The notes under the pieces were generated by a model. That model had not been told where the DNA came from. It worked only from the letters and a program-made list of their open reading frames with translations, and searched no databases. The position numbers were made by a program, and so were the translations under genes. Positions 40,336 to 49,769 of a DNA stretch of 64,000 nt are shown one piece after another. This stretch comes from Acidimicrobiaceae bacterium (lineage in GTDB: Bacteria > Actinomycetota > Acidimicrobiia > Acidimicrobiales > Aldehydirespiratoraceae): positions 1-64,000 of the forward strand of contig VXYK01000011.1 in assembly GCA_009845995.1 (NCBI GenBank), given 5' to 3'. Positions within the stretch are counted from its first letter, which is position 1, and the number at the start of each line of letters is the position of its first letter.

Positions 40336-41055
40336 CTAGCCGCCACTCCCGTCCGACGTATCAACAGGAGCGTCGTCGGTGAGGGGGTCTGTGACCTCCC
40401 ACTGAATCTCCGAGCCGACGCCTACGAGAGAGGCGATCACATCCGGACCCGGAGGAGGGGGGTCCTCGCCCACCGCGACCAGAGCGAAAGTGAAGCCCTC
40501 GCCGTCGGCAAGCAGACGAATGTCATCGAAGTCGTCTTCGTACACCTCGACGATCTCGGGGCCACCGGCTGCTCCGATGTTCCAACGCGCGACCTGGACC
40601 ACCGCCGGTTGACCATTGCAGCCGTCCTCAGTGAGAATCGGAGCGAACTCACCGTTCTCCGCGAAAATCCCGTCAACGTCGATGGACGCGTTCATGGCGT
40701 CAAGAAAAACCCCGAGGCGGGCATCGTCGCCTGTTGCTGAACTGTTGTACGGGTGAATATGGATCAAAGAGTCTCCGTGGCTGTGGATGCCGTCCGGGTC
40801 GGCCTGGCCCTGGAACAGCGGCACAGGCGCGCCACAGTCGTAAATCGTGTATGCCGAGTGCCAATGATCCTCTGTAGTCGGCGAAGTCAAAGGGTCACGC
40901 GAACCGCGGGCTACGATCACCAACACAACCCCGAGCACCACGACCAACGCCACAATGAGCGGAAAACCGAGTTGAGGACGCTCTGAAGCACCTTTCGAGG
41001 AGGCCGCGGCCCTCGCCGCGCGTTGAACCTTTTTTGACGAACTTGCTTTTGCCAC
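40336..41055 (-). CDS. Unrecognised His-rich membrane-anchored protein (239 aa)
   Basis: I do not recognise a named family. Basic and Lys/Ala/Ser-rich residues 1-27 precede one membrane helix (about 30-49), then a domain outside the membrane. It opens with DHWHSAYTIYDCGAPVPLF and continues HSHGDSLIHIHPYNS, giving seven histidines in about 40 residues. These look like metal ligands, close to the membrane. The rest is acidic, ending in DGSGG. The start is GTG 41055. It lies 10 bp upstream of manC on the same strand and probably shares its transcript. Confidence 0.75.
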   Translation of the reverse strand: MAKASSSKKVQRAARAAASSKGASERPQLGFPLIVALVVVLGVVLVIVARGSRDPLTSPTTEDHWHSAYTIYDCGAPVPLFQGQADPDGIHSHGDSLIHIHPYNSSATGDDARLGVFLDAMNASIDVDGIFAENGEFAPILTEDGCNGQPAVVQVARWNIGAAGGPEIVEVYEDDFDDIRLLADGEGFTFALVAVGEDPPPPGPDVIASLVGVGSEIQWEVTDPLTDDAPVDTSDGSGG

Positions 41056-41128
41056 GAGCCATAACGCTAGCGCTGAAGCAACGACGAACGGCGCGCTCGG
41101 TGTCCGAATCGCTGGTTGGTTCCTATGA

Positions 41129-42391
41129 CTACCAGCGAATCTTGCCTCGCCGGGCGTGTCTCAACTCGGCAAAGAGATCCGCATACGCCGCGGCAACCCC
41201 TTCGGGCGACGCCCACTGCAACACAAACTCCCTGCCCGCAGAACCCATGGCGGCCAAATCGGCCTTGTCGACCAACTCCAGCACAGCCGCAGTGAAGGCC
41301 GCCTGGTCCTGCGGCGCAACCACCACTCCTGCTCGCTGTGAAGACACGACGGTCGCGACCTCGGTACCGGAATCGACCGACGCCAACACTGCCCGGCCAG
41401 CCGCCAGGATCGAATAGAGCTTCGACGGCACCGACGACCTGCCAAGACCACGGCGCAGAGCGATGACATGCACATCACCGGCCGCGAGAACCTCGCCAAG
41501 CCGTTCCGCCGGCTGGTAGTCGGCAAAAACCAGGTTGTCGAGCCCGCCGGCGAGCAACTGAAGCTCTTGACGTCTCGAACCATCGCCGTTGACAACAAAG
41601 ACCACGTCGTCACGGTCAGCCAGCTCGCGGGCCGCTTCAACCATGAGTTCAAGTGGTTGGGAAAACCCAAGATTGCCTGCATACATGACAACAGTTCGCG
41701 TGCCGAGACCGAACTCGGACCGGTAGGCATTGTCACGTGCCTGTGGTCGGATCCGCTCAGTATCGACAAAGTTCGGGATGAGACGAACCTTGTCGACTCC
41801 ACGATCATCGGTTGTTTCGCCGGCGATCTTCGACTCGACATTGCCACGGAGGTCCTCAGAAAGCACCGTCACAGCATCAGCGCGGCGGTACACGAACCGC
41901 TCAAGCCCTTCGAGCAGACGGATCACGCGTTTGTTCGAAATCGCTCCGACTTCCACGGCGACATCTGGGAACACATCCTGAACGTTGAACACGAAAGGTG
42001 CTCGGCGCAACCTCGCTGTCAGCCAGGCGGCCAATCCGAGCGTGAGCGGTGGTGACATCACCATGATCACTTCTGGGCGTCGCCGCTTGGTCAGCGAACA
42101 GACCCAAGCCAGCGCCGTGAATCCAGCGAAGCCGAATGCCCGTGCCAAGATTTTGCGCTTGTTGGTCGGGAAGGGATACACGCGAGTGATCGAACCCCAG
42201 GGAGTCCTCTCTTTGCGAATGATCCGACCCTTCCAGGCCTCATCCACCGCATGGTCCAAATACCAGGGGAGCGAAGTCACAACATCAACTTCGTGTCCCC
42301 CTGACACGAGTCCGCGGACAACCTCACTTATAACCACCCCGGTAGGCGCTACATCAGGTTCAAAATGGGGACAGACGATCTGAATCCGCAC
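41129..42391 (-). CDS. GT4-family glycosyltransferase (WbuB-like)
   Basis: A two-domain GT-B glycosyltransferase of 420 residues, beginning VRIQIVCPHFEPDVAPTG, with SPPLTLGLAAW and FNVQDVFPDVAVEVG in the acceptor half. The donor half has VMYAGNLGFSQ, FADYQPAERLGEVLAAGDVHV and the retaining E-x7-E region VPSKLYSILAAGRAVLAS. This is the WbuB/fucosyl-GlcNAc-transfer-like group used in surface polysaccharide synthesis. I chose GTG 42391, which shares its G with the TAG stop of the neighbour; ATG 42406 is an alternative. Donor sugar unknown. Confidence 0.88.
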   Translation of the reverse strand: MRIQIVCPHFEPDVAPTGVVISEVVRGLVSGGHEVDVVTSLPWYLDHAVDEAWKGRIIRKERTPWGSITRVYPFPTNKRKILARAFGFAGFTALAWVCSLTKRRRPEVIMVMSPPLTLGLAAWLTARLRRAPFVFNVQDVFPDVAVEVGAISNKRVIRLLEGLERFVYRRADAVTVLSEDLRGNVESKIAGETTDDRGVDKVRLIPNFVDTERIRPQARDNAYRSEFGLGTRTVVMYAGNLGFSQPLELMVEAARELADRDDVVFVVNGDGSRRQELQLLAGGLDNLVFADYQPAERLGEVLAAGDVHVIALRRGLGRSSVPSKLYSILAAGRAVLASVDSGTEVATVVSSQRAGVVVAPQDQAAFTAAVLELVDKADLAAMGSAGREFVLQWASPEGVAAAYADLFAELRHARRGKIRW

Positions 42392-43488
42392 TAGAGGCTC
42401 CGCCATGCATCGACTAGTCGAGCAGCCGCAGGCGCCGGTGCGTAGTATTCGGAGCGCGCTTGCCCCGCGGCACTCAAACGACTCGCCAAAGTTCCGTTCG
42501 TGACTATCTCGTCGATCGCATCAGCCCAAGTCCCGGGATCGTCTGCTTGAAGCAGCAGCCCGGCGTCTGCCACAACCTCGGGCATAGCGCTGTTGTCGCC
42601 GGCGATCACCGGAGTGCCCGCATGCATAGCTTCAAGCAGCGGCAGACCGAAACCCTCATAACGGGACGGAAACGCCAGCACATCGGCTCGTTGAATCAAT
42701 GCCGACAGCAGCGAGGGGGTGACCCGACCGAGACGCCGGACCCGAACCCGTGCTCTGGTGACCCTCGAAGCAACCCCGGCCTCAGCCCTGCCCTCACCAC
42801 CCGTGAGCACCAGGGTGAGGTCACGGTGGCGATCAGCGAGTCGATCGACCGCCTGGAGCAACGTCAGATGATTCTTGTGGGGATGGGTAGCGGCTGGATA
42901 CAGCACCACAGGACCGTCTCCGAGTTCAGCAATCTCAACCGGATTGCCATGAACAGGCAGTGCTGGATCCCAAGTCGACGACACCGGCCGAACCTTGTCT
43001 GGGCTGACGCCAAGTCTTTCCACAATGGACTCCGCGACCCACCTTGAGGGGGTGCAGATCAGCGAAGCCGCGGTTGCCGAGCGCTGCACAGCCCAACGCA
43101 GATACTGCCGTTTCGCCCGGCTGAAATTCGCGGGCATGTCAAGCGGCTGCAAGTCGTGGATCGTCAAGATTGCGCGAGGGTTTCGAACGGCAGGCAAGCG
43201 CCCACCGAAATGGTGCACGACGTCAGCGGTGCGAGTGACTCGATGAACCTGAGTCGATTCAGTCAGTATCCGGAACCCGCGGTTGCTCAAGGGGCCCGCG
43301 AGCGGAGCAAACGGCAGTGCGGCCATCCACGGATAGCTCTGCTGGAGTCGCTTTGAAGCGACGATCTCAAGCGCGAGATCGGCTGGTTCGCTGCGCACGA
43401 CCGAAGCGAGCAGCCGGGTTGTGTACTCCTCACTTCCACCAACATCGCCGGGTACCAACCAGGCGAGATTCACCGCAACCGAGATCAC
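42391..43488 (-). CDS. GT4-family glycosyltransferase
   Basis: A GT-B glycosyltransferase of 365 residues. The N-terminal half starts VISVAVNLAWLVPGDVGGSEEYT and contains LTIHDLQPLDMPANFS. The donor half has VVLYPAATHPHKNH and the E-x7-E motif SRYEGFGLPLLEAMHAG. IHDLQP and PAATHPHKN recall mannosyl- and rhamnosyl-transferases of the GT4 mannosyltransferase B type. I chose GTG 43488, which overlaps the TGA of the preceding gene (GTGA). Sugar and acceptor are unknown. Confidence 0.9.
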   Translation of the reverse strand: MISVAVNLAWLVPGDVGGSEEYTTRLLASVVRSEPADLALEIVASKRLQQSYPWMAALPFAPLAGPLSNRGFRILTESTQVHRVTRTADVVHHFGGRLPAVRNPRAILTIHDLQPLDMPANFSRAKRQYLRWAVQRSATAASLICTPSRWVAESIVERLGVSPDKVRPVSSTWDPALPVHGNPVEIAELGDGPVVLYPAATHPHKNHLTLLQAVDRLADRHRDLTLVLTGGEGRAEAGVASRVTRARVRVRRLGRVTPSLLSALIQRADVLAFPSRYEGFGLPLLEAMHAGTPVIAGDNSAMPEVVADAGLLLQADDPGTWADAIDEIVTNGTLASRLSAAGQARSEYYAPAPAAARLVDAWRSL

Positions 43489-44585
43489 CTGAGCACCCCG
43501 TTGTAAACGGCGGCGATCTCTGTAGCGGTTCGTTCCCACGTCATCGTCCCGGCTCTTTGCTCACCTGCCAGCGCCAGCTTCCCACGAAGCTTGTCGTCGC
43601 CGACGACCGAATCGATGCCCGCTGCGATCGAGTCGACACTGGTTGGATCGACCAGCATCCCTGCAGACCCCGCAACTTCACCCGTGGCCGTGTCGGAACT
43701 GGTGACCACTGCCGTGCCTTGTGCCATTGCCTCCAGCACGGGCATGCCGAAACCCTCCATAAGACTCGGGTAGACGAACACATCGGCCAAGTCATACAGA
43801 ACTCCGAGGTCGCCGGTCGGAACGGGTCCAAGGTGACGCGCATCAACAGTTGAACCAGCGATCAAATCACCGGCATCGACTCCCCAACCGCCGGGTCCAA
43901 CGAGGAGCAACGGCAAACGCGTCTCAGTCTGCGCCACCGCTGAAATCAGAGCCTTGAGATTCTTGCGAGGCTCGGCAGTACCAACCCACAGCAGGAATTG
44001 CGAAGGGAGGCGATAGCGGGACCGCACCTCCGAACGATCTCGTTCGCTCACTGACTGCGGAGTCACACCCCACGGGACAACACAGAGCCGGTCGGTCGAA
44101 AGACCGTGCGAGACACAATCCTCCAGCGTGGACCCCGACGGCACCAGAACCGCATCAGCGTGCCGTTTCGCCAACTCGAAGGCACGGCTCATGAAGGCGA
44201 CGCCTCGTCGGTTGAAATGTTCCGGGTGGTGGAGAAACGCAAGATCATGGATGGTCACAACCAACGCCGCATCGCCTGGAGGAGGAATCACGCCTCCGGT
44301 CGCGTGAACAACGTCGAGATGTCCGGTACGAGACTGGATACTCGGCCTGCGAAACCGATGCCAGGCTTCGTACAACCCAACGCGACCCAACCGCATGTGG
44401 CATACCTCAACAGGAGGAACTGCGATCTCGCCGGGAGGGCCACGATGCAAAGCCGCTATTCCTACGACCTCCCAATCGGAGTGCTGCGCCAACGCCGCCA
44501 AACTGCGGACTGTCGAGACAGCGGTGCCACCCGGGACACGATGCCAGCATTGTTCGACGATGGCGCCGACGCGACCATCCACCAT
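43485..44585 (-). CDS. GT4-family glycosyltransferase (mannosyltransferase-like)
   Basis: A GT-B glycosyltransferase of 366 residues with VVTIHDLAFLHHPEHFNRRG, FLLWVGTAEPRKNLKALI and the E-x7-E motif SLMEGFGMPVLEAMAQG. It is close in plan to the next gene, so a tandem duplication may have produced the pair. It starts with ATG 44585, directly abutting the TAA of the histidine kinase, and its stop overlaps the next start, so it is translated as part of the same operon as the kinase. Confidence 0.9.
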   Translation of the reverse strand: MVDGRVGAIVEQCWHRVPGGTAVSTVRSLAALAQHSDWEVVGIAALHRGPPGEIAVPPVEVCHMRLGRVGLYEAWHRFRRPSIQSRTGHLDVVHATGGVIPPPGDAALVVTIHDLAFLHHPEHFNRRGVAFMSRAFELAKRHADAVLVPSGSTLEDCVSHGLSTDRLCVVPWGVTPQSVSERDRSEVRSRYRLPSQFLLWVGTAEPRKNLKALISAVAQTETRLPLLLVGPGGWGVDAGDLIAGSTVDARHLGPVPTGDLGVLYDLADVFVYPSLMEGFGMPVLEAMAQGTAVVTSSDTATGEVAGSAGMLVDPTSVDSIAAGIDSVVGDDKLRGKLALAGEQRAGTMTWERTATEIAAVYNGVLR

Positions 44586-46787
44586 TTACGTGGCCGCGGC
44601 CGCGTCGACTTCCTGAGAAGGAACCGGAGTTGGTTCTTCTGGCAGCTCGGTGGGCAAGGTAATGAGCATCTCGGTGTACTCGCCTATTTCGGAATCCACG
44701 CTGATGGTTCCACCATGTTGGCGCACAATGTCGCTGGATATGGCGAGACCTAGCCCAGTACCCCGATCAGTGGGCTTCGTCGTGAAGAAGGGGTTGAAGA
44801 TCTTGTCGGCAACATCGGGAGGGATGCCGTTGCCGTTGTCCCTGATGCGGATCTCGACCTGATCTTCAGTGCGTTGAGTTCTGAGCCACAACGTCGGAGA
44901 ATACGACTCTCCGTAGGGTTCATTCTCCTCTGAGGCACCCCAGATCTCGCGCCGTTTCTCATCGGTGGCGTCGCAGGCGTTGCCAACCATGTTCAAGAAC
45001 ACCCGACCCAAATCTCGGGGGATGACCCTCAACTCCCCCACCTCCTCGTCAAGATCGGGTTGCAGATCGAGCTGGAACTCCGAATCAGTGGCACGCGCCG
45101 AGTGATAGGCCAAGCGAGCGTGCTCCTCCAGGAGGTTGTTGATGTTGGCCATCTGCCATTCACCGGTTTCTCGACCCATTGAGAGCATGTCGGTCACGAT
45201 CCGGTTGGCACGATCTCCGTGGGAGCGAATCCTCTCGAGGTTGTCGCCGAGATCACCCTTTATCTCAGCGATCCATGACTTCTGCTCCTCTGAAATGCTG
45301 TCGCCGATCTCCTCAAGAATCTCGTTCAGCTCTTCAATCAGTTCCTCTGATGCCTCCGAGAAGTTCTTGACGAAATTCAGAGGATTCTTGATCTCGTGTG
45401 CAACGCCCGCCGTCAGCTCACCAAGTGCAGCCAATTTCTCCCGTATGACGATTTGATCCTGTGCGCGTTGCAGGTCGGCTAGCACGTCTTCCAACTGCTC
45501 GTTCTTCTCCTGCAGTTCCTCGGCCAACAGTTCGACCAAGTTGAGCCTCTGCACTTCCAGAGCGTGCTGGCGGAACACCTCGACGGCCGCACCCATGTCC
45601 GCGATTTCGTCGCGTCCTCCGACATCGGCCGTGAGCTCCAGATTGCCTTTGGCCATACCGCGCATCCAGTCCGACAGGCGCGCTAGGCGACGCAGAAGCA
45701 CCCGCCCAACCTGATAGATGATCAACAGACCGCCGACAATACTGATCGCGCTGATCACCAGCAGCAGGGTCTGGCCGGTCAAGATCGCGTTCTCAGATGC
45801 CTGGGTCGCTTCCTGGACGCTGGCCTCGGCGGCTCCGACCAGCGAGTTCACATTGTCGAGAAGATCCGCGGCGACCGCGCGATTGCGATTCAGGAGTTCC
45901 TCTTGGGACTGCAGCAAACGCAGCTCAGATTCGCGCAAATCGAACCCGCCCTGTTCCCCTCCCAACGCGAACAGTCGCTCGAACAGCCGATCAAACTCAT
46001 TCGCCAAGAGCGGGTCGCTCTCCACCAACTGAGAGATGTTTCGCTGGATCCGGGCGGACGATGCCTCGAACCGCTCCCGCAACGGCTCAATGGTCGAGGC
46101 ATCCGACAAACCAAACGCACTCGCCAGCAACTGGGTCGAGATGTTGGCATTGGCTTGAAGCTCAGACAGGAAACGGAACTTTCGGAGTTCTTCCTCCGAC
46201 AGGTGCTCGGCACGCGAGCTGGCTGGTTCGCCCAGATCTTGGTAACCGGTCATCAGGAAGAAGAACTGATCGTCGAGAGCCGGGATCAGCGCCGCGTCGA
46301 TCTCAGCGCGCAATTCGTCGAGTTGGGTTTGGAGGTCAGACTTCAGGCCGTCAAGCTGGAACAACTCGAGGCGATCAAACTTGATCTCCTCAATGTTGGA
46401 GCGGAGTGTGACCCCTAGACCTCTGACGAGCTGATTCTGACCGGGTCGCATAGCTGTCGTCTCCAGAGCCACCAGCTCCGAATCGAACGCGGCGTAGGTT
46501 TCGTTGATGCTCGCCGCAACGGAGTCAAGGTCTTCTGGCGTGGCCGCGGCAATGCGCGGTGAAGCAGCAATCAACTCGCCGCTGAATTGCGCGACGCTGA
46601 ACGCAACCGCCATGGCCGGCACGCTGCCCTCGTTCACCCGTTCTTGAACGTCACCCACCCGATTGATGGAGAACCAACCGACCAGACTGGCCGCGAAGGT
46701 CAGCACAACAGCGGCGCCGATCCCCGAGTACAGGCGGGTCGAGATGCGAAAACGGCTCTCGGCAATTCGTTTGAGCCAGTCTCTCAT
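44586..46787 (-). CDS. Membrane sensor histidine kinase with HAMP domain
   Basis: A 733-residue sensor kinase. Helix 1 is at about 17-39, and an all-helical extracytoplasmic sensor domain of about 290 residues follows (Ala, Glu, Leu rich). Helix 2 is at about 336-357. HAMP, a coiled coil, the H-box AGVAHEIKNPLNFV with phospho-acceptor His464, and an ATP-binding domain with VFLNMVGNACDATD, IRDNGNGIP and GTGLGLAIS follow. It overlaps the binding-protein gene by 4 bp upstream and abuts a glycosyltransferase downstream. No separate DNA-binding response regulator is nearby; the receiver-phosphatase at 48518 is the natural partner. Confidence 0.93.
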   Translation of the reverse strand: MRDWLKRIAESRFRISTRLYSGIGAAVVLTFAASLVGWFSINRVGDVQERVNEGSVPAMAVAFSVAQFSGELIAASPRIAAATPEDLDSVAASINETYAAFDSELVALETTAMRPGQNQLVRGLGVTLRSNIEEIKFDRLELFQLDGLKSDLQTQLDELRAEIDAALIPALDDQFFFLMTGYQDLGEPASSRAEHLSEEELRKFRFLSELQANANISTQLLASAFGLSDASTIEPLRERFEASSARIQRNISQLVESDPLLANEFDRLFERLFALGGEQGGFDLRESELRLLQSQEELLNRNRAVAADLLDNVNSLVGAAEASVQEATQASENAILTGQTLLLVISAISIVGGLLIIYQVGRVLLRRLARLSDWMRGMAKGNLELTADVGGRDEIADMGAAVEVFRQHALEVQRLNLVELLAEELQEKNEQLEDVLADLQRAQDQIVIREKLAALGELTAGVAHEIKNPLNFVKNFSEASEELIEELNEILEEIGDSISEEQKSWIAEIKGDLGDNLERIRSHGDRANRIVTDMLSMGRETGEWQMANINNLLEEHARLAYHSARATDSEFQLDLQPDLDEEVGELRVIPRDLGRVFLNMVGNACDATDEKRREIWGASEENEPYGESYSPTLWLRTQRTEDQVEIRIRDNGNGIPPDVADKIFNPFFTTKPTDRGTGLGLAISSDIVRQHGGTISVDSEIGEYTEMLITLPTELPEEPTPVPSQEVDAAAAT

Positions 46788-48073
46788 GGAGCCATGACCT
46801 GCCAGTCGCTGAGAGGACGATAGTCGCCGTTCTCATCGATCATGGTCCAGAACACTTGGTCCGAACCCTGATTGTCATCTTCCCCGAAATTCATTACGAA
46901 TCCGTCGATGTCTATGGGTTCAGAAGAAGCGAAACGATCCGAGAAGCACTCTCTGTCGACGGTTCGCCCGCAACTCTCCAGACCCGCAATGGCCAACCGA
47001 CCCGCAAGGTATCCCTCCAACGAAACAAATCCAGGCACGGCTTGCGAGTGGTACGCCGCCAAAGCGTCAAGATAGGAAGACACCACAGAGACGCTGGCAT
47101 CAGTCGGGAAGGGCACAACCTGCGTCGTCAACACACCGGCACCGTCGGGACCGAGTTCCTGCGCTAGAGCGTTGCTGCCCACGAACGAGATCGCGACGAA
47201 CACCGCGTCCATGCCTGTCTCGCGCGCCCAGCGAATCAGCCAAGCGACAGGTTGGTAGGCGCCGATCACAATCACGCCCTGGGGATCGCCCTGCTTGAGA
47301 TCCAACAGCCCGGTCTTGACCGCGGTCGTGTTGCGCTGGTACAGACCCACCGACACCGCTTCCATACCGCGACGATCGAGCGCCGCGCGCGCACCGTTGT
47401 ATCCGGCTTGACCAAAGGAGTCGTCCTGATACATCACCGCGATCCGTTCAATGCCCAACTCAGTGACGAGACGGTCCACCATCTCCTCGGTCTCCTGGTT
47501 GTAGGACGCTCGCAGATTGAACACGATGGTCTGCTGCGGATCTCGCAGGAACGCGGCACCGGTGAACGGAGCGAGGTAAGGAATCTCACCAGCCGTAGCG
47601 ACGGGTACCGCTGATCGCGAGGTTGGTGTGCCGACCGCGCCGATCAAGGCGAATACACCACCGCTGTTGATCAGCTGCAGAGTGTTGTCGATGGCGGCTT
47701 CGGGTTCGTAGGCATCGTCGAAGGACACCAGTTCGAGGCGACGTCCATGGACGCCACCGCTTTGGTTCACCTCTTCAAAGGCAGCCTCAATACCCAGACG
47801 CATGCCGTTTCCGAGGTCCTTTGCCGGGCCGCTGAAGGCAGCCGACTGACCGAAAACCACGCGATCCTCCAAGACTCCCGGCGACGCGCCCAGGACACCT
47901 TGAATTGGACTGTCGTCAGGAGGACTCGATGTGTTAACCGTCGGCGGCACGGTGGATGTGCCGTCGCTCAAGTCATTCTCTCCCGACGAAGAACAACTCG
48001 CGGCAAACAGCGCCAACGACAAAACCAGCACAGCGATCATGCGTCTTGATGAGCGGCAATTCTCCTCCATCAC
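46784..48073 (-). CDS. Periplasmic ligand-binding lipoprotein (branched-chain amino acid type)
   Basis: A solute-binding protein of the Leu/Ile/Val-binding type with a lipoprotein signal: LALFAASC, Cys27 being lipidated. The fold shows VVFGQSAAFSGPAKDLGNGM, AYEPEAAIDNTLQLI, FALIGAVGTPTS, and IAVMYQDDSFGQAG. No permease or ATPase gene accompanies it, and it overlaps the sensor kinase start by 4 bp, so it probably presents a ligand to the kinase and does not feed a transporter. The start is GTG 48073 or ATG 48070. Confidence 0.88.
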   Translation of the reverse strand: MMEENCRSSRRMIAVLVLSLALFAASCSSSGENDLSDGTSTVPPTVNTSSPPDDSPIQGVLGASPGVLEDRVVFGQSAAFSGPAKDLGNGMRLGIEAAFEEVNQSGGVHGRRLELVSFDDAYEPEAAIDNTLQLINSGGVFALIGAVGTPTSRSAVPVATAGEIPYLAPFTGAAFLRDPQQTIVFNLRASYNQETEEMVDRLVTELGIERIAVMYQDDSFGQAGYNGARAALDRRGMEAVSVGLYQRNTTAVKTGLLDLKQGDPQGVIVIGAYQPVAWLIRWARETGMDAVFVAISFVGSNALAQELGPDGAGVLTTQVVPFPTDASVSVVSSYLDALAAYHSQAVPGFVSLEGYLAGRLAIAGLESCGRTVDRECFSDRFASSEPIDIDGFVMNFGEDDNQGSDQVFWTMIDENGDYRPLSDWQVMAP

Positions 48074-48096
48074 CAGACCACCATGGCGCTATCGGG

Positions 48097-48513
48097 CTAG
48101 TTTCTTTGGGTCGTCATTGTCAGAAGATTCCTGCCACTTTCCCGCTGATAGCTGACATTGTCCATCATGGTGCGCACCAAATGTACGCCCAACCCACCTA
48201 CGTGACGGTCTTCGACCGAACCCGTCACTTCGGGATCGGGGGCATCGGTCAACGGGTCGAAAGCAATGCCATTGTCTGACAGCCGTATCGAGACAAGGTC
48301 TTCGGACGAGGTGACAGTCACCTCGATCTCTGCAAGCCCCTCATGGCTTCCGTGAGTCATCACGTTGATGACCAACTCTTCAAGCACCAGGTTGACCTTG
48401 AAAACAACCTCCGGGGACCAGTCCTGCTGCTCTCCGAATTCGTCAACGGCGCTTGCCATCCGCTCCAGTTCCAAAGGATCGTTCTCGAGCTCAAGAGATA
48501 GGACGGTGCTAAT
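48097..48513 (-). CDS. RsbW-like anti-sigma factor kinase/ATPase domain
   Basis: A small GHKL-type ATPase of the anti-sigma factor kinase group. It carries VNLVLEELVINVMTHG (N-box), IRLSDNGIAFDP (G1-box) and VGGLGVHLVRTMMD. In partner switching, such kinases phosphorylate a STAS antagonist and bind a sigma factor or other target. Homologues begin about 13 residues before the TTG at 48474, and that extra stretch (STVLSLELENDPLELERM) fits here. It can only start at ATT 48511-48513, which has an AGAGGGAT ribosome site. If TTG 48474 is used, the protein is 125 aa. No sigma factor gene is nearby. Confidence 0.8.
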   Translation of the reverse strand: MSTVLSLELENDPLELERMASAVDEFGEQQDWSPEVVFKVNLVLEELVINVMTHGSHEGLAEIEVTVTSSEDLVSIRLSDNGIAFDPLTDAPDPEVTGSVEDRHVGGLGVHLVRTMMDNVSYQRESGRNLLTMTTQRN

Positions 48514-48517
48514 GGCT

Positions 48518-49684
48518 CTATCCCTCTGCTCGCAGTGTCATGCAAGTGATGTCGTCGGACTGTGGGGCATCGCCTGCGAAATCCATAACTGCATCAAAGA
48601 TGACATCGTTGACCGCGCGTGCCTCATCTGGACGGGACTGCGAGAAGAGGCCCTCCAAACGGTCCATCCCGAACTCCTCCTCAGCCTCATTCATGGCTTC
48701 GGTCACGCCGTCGGTGTAAAGGATGACGTGATCGCCAGGCGAGAGAGTCACGCTCATTTGCTCATACTCGAGATCAGGCACCAACCCCAGAGCTACACCC
48801 CCGGTCAGAGGCAGGCGGGTGGCGTTGCCGTCTCCGTCTATCAGCACAGGTGTGTTATGGCCGCCGTTCGCAAAAGTCAGCATCCGGGTCGAGGGGTCGT
48901 ACACCGCGTATATGAGGGTCACGAACATGGCTGTCTCGTTGTCCTCACACAGCAGATTGTTGACCTCCGCCAACACCTCGCTCGGGTTGCCCAGGCCTAT
49001 CGCAGATCCCTTCAGCAAGGTCCGGCTCGACATCATGAACAGCGCGGCCGGTACGCCCTTGTCTGAAACGTCAGCCACGGCCAGGCCGAGCACTCCTCCT
49101 TCAAGTCGCATGACATCGAAGAAGTCTCCCCCCACCGAACGCGCCGGTTTCATGCTGGCATAAATCTCGAAATCGGATCCTTCCGGGAAACTCTTCGGAA
49201 GGATCGACTGCTGCATCTGCGAGGCGACGTTGAGTTCGTTCTGCAACGCAACAAGCCGGTCTCGCGCTCCCAGGGCGTCGCGCCATTCCAACAGCTGTTG
49301 CAAGGTCCGGTCGATGGTGAGTTTCAAGTCGTCGAAGTCGACCGGCTTGGTGACGAAATCGAACGCACCCCGATTCATCGCCGTGCGAATGTTCTTCATG
49401 TCGCCGTACGCGGAGATGATCACAGACCGGATATTGGGATTGACCTTGGGGATCTGGTCGAGCAGCGCCAATCCGTCCATCTTCGGCATGTTGATGTCGG
49501 ACAGGACGATGACGATCTCATCGTCTTGTCGCAAGCACTCGAGCGCCTCAACCCCGTTCTGCGCGAACGTGAACTGATACTGACCAGAACGCACATAGCG
49601 ACGCATTCGCTGCTGTACGAGAGGCTGCAGATCTGGCTCGTCGTCGACTACGAGAATCTTGTACGGGGGTTGTATGCCGCTCAT
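48518..49684 (-). CDS. Response regulator receiver fused to PP2C-type (SpoIIE/RsbU) phosphatase
   Basis: A two-domain signalling protein of 388 residues. The receiver domain has the acidic pair VVDDE and phospho-acceptor Asp63 in VLSDINMPKMDG, with Lys113 in VTKPVDF. A coiled coil leads to a PP2C domain with metal ligands Asp187 and Asp190 (SVGGDFFDVM), FANGGHNTPVL and VILYTDGVTEAMNE. This domain would dephosphorylate the STAS antagonist upstream when the receiver is phosphorylated. ATG 49684 is favoured over TTG 49699 by a GGAG site. The RsbW-like gene follows within 4 bp. Confidence 0.93.
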   Translation of the reverse strand: MSGIQPPYKILVVDDEPDLQPLVQQRMRRYVRSGQYQFTFAQNGVEALECLRQDDEIVIVLSDINMPKMDGLALLDQIPKVNPNIRSVIISAYGDMKNIRTAMNRGAFDFVTKPVDFDDLKLTIDRTLQQLLEWRDALGARDRLVALQNELNVASQMQQSILPKSFPEGSDFEIYASMKPARSVGGDFFDVMRLEGGVLGLAVADVSDKGVPAALFMMSSRTLLKGSAIGLGNPSEVLAEVNNLLCEDNETAMFVTLIYAVYDPSTRMLTFANGGHNTPVLIDGDGNATRLPLTGGVALGLVPDLEYEQMSVTLSPGDHVILYTDGVTEAMNEAEEEFGMDRLEGLFSQSRPDEARAVNDVIFDAVMDFAGDAPQSDDITCMTLRAEG

Positions 49685-49769
49685 GCTGTTCTGCTCCAAC
49701 TCTTCAGGTAACCTTCGATACGCGCCACTCCCAAGGAGTGATTCAAGCAGCCGTCAACTCAGGCGGGGA

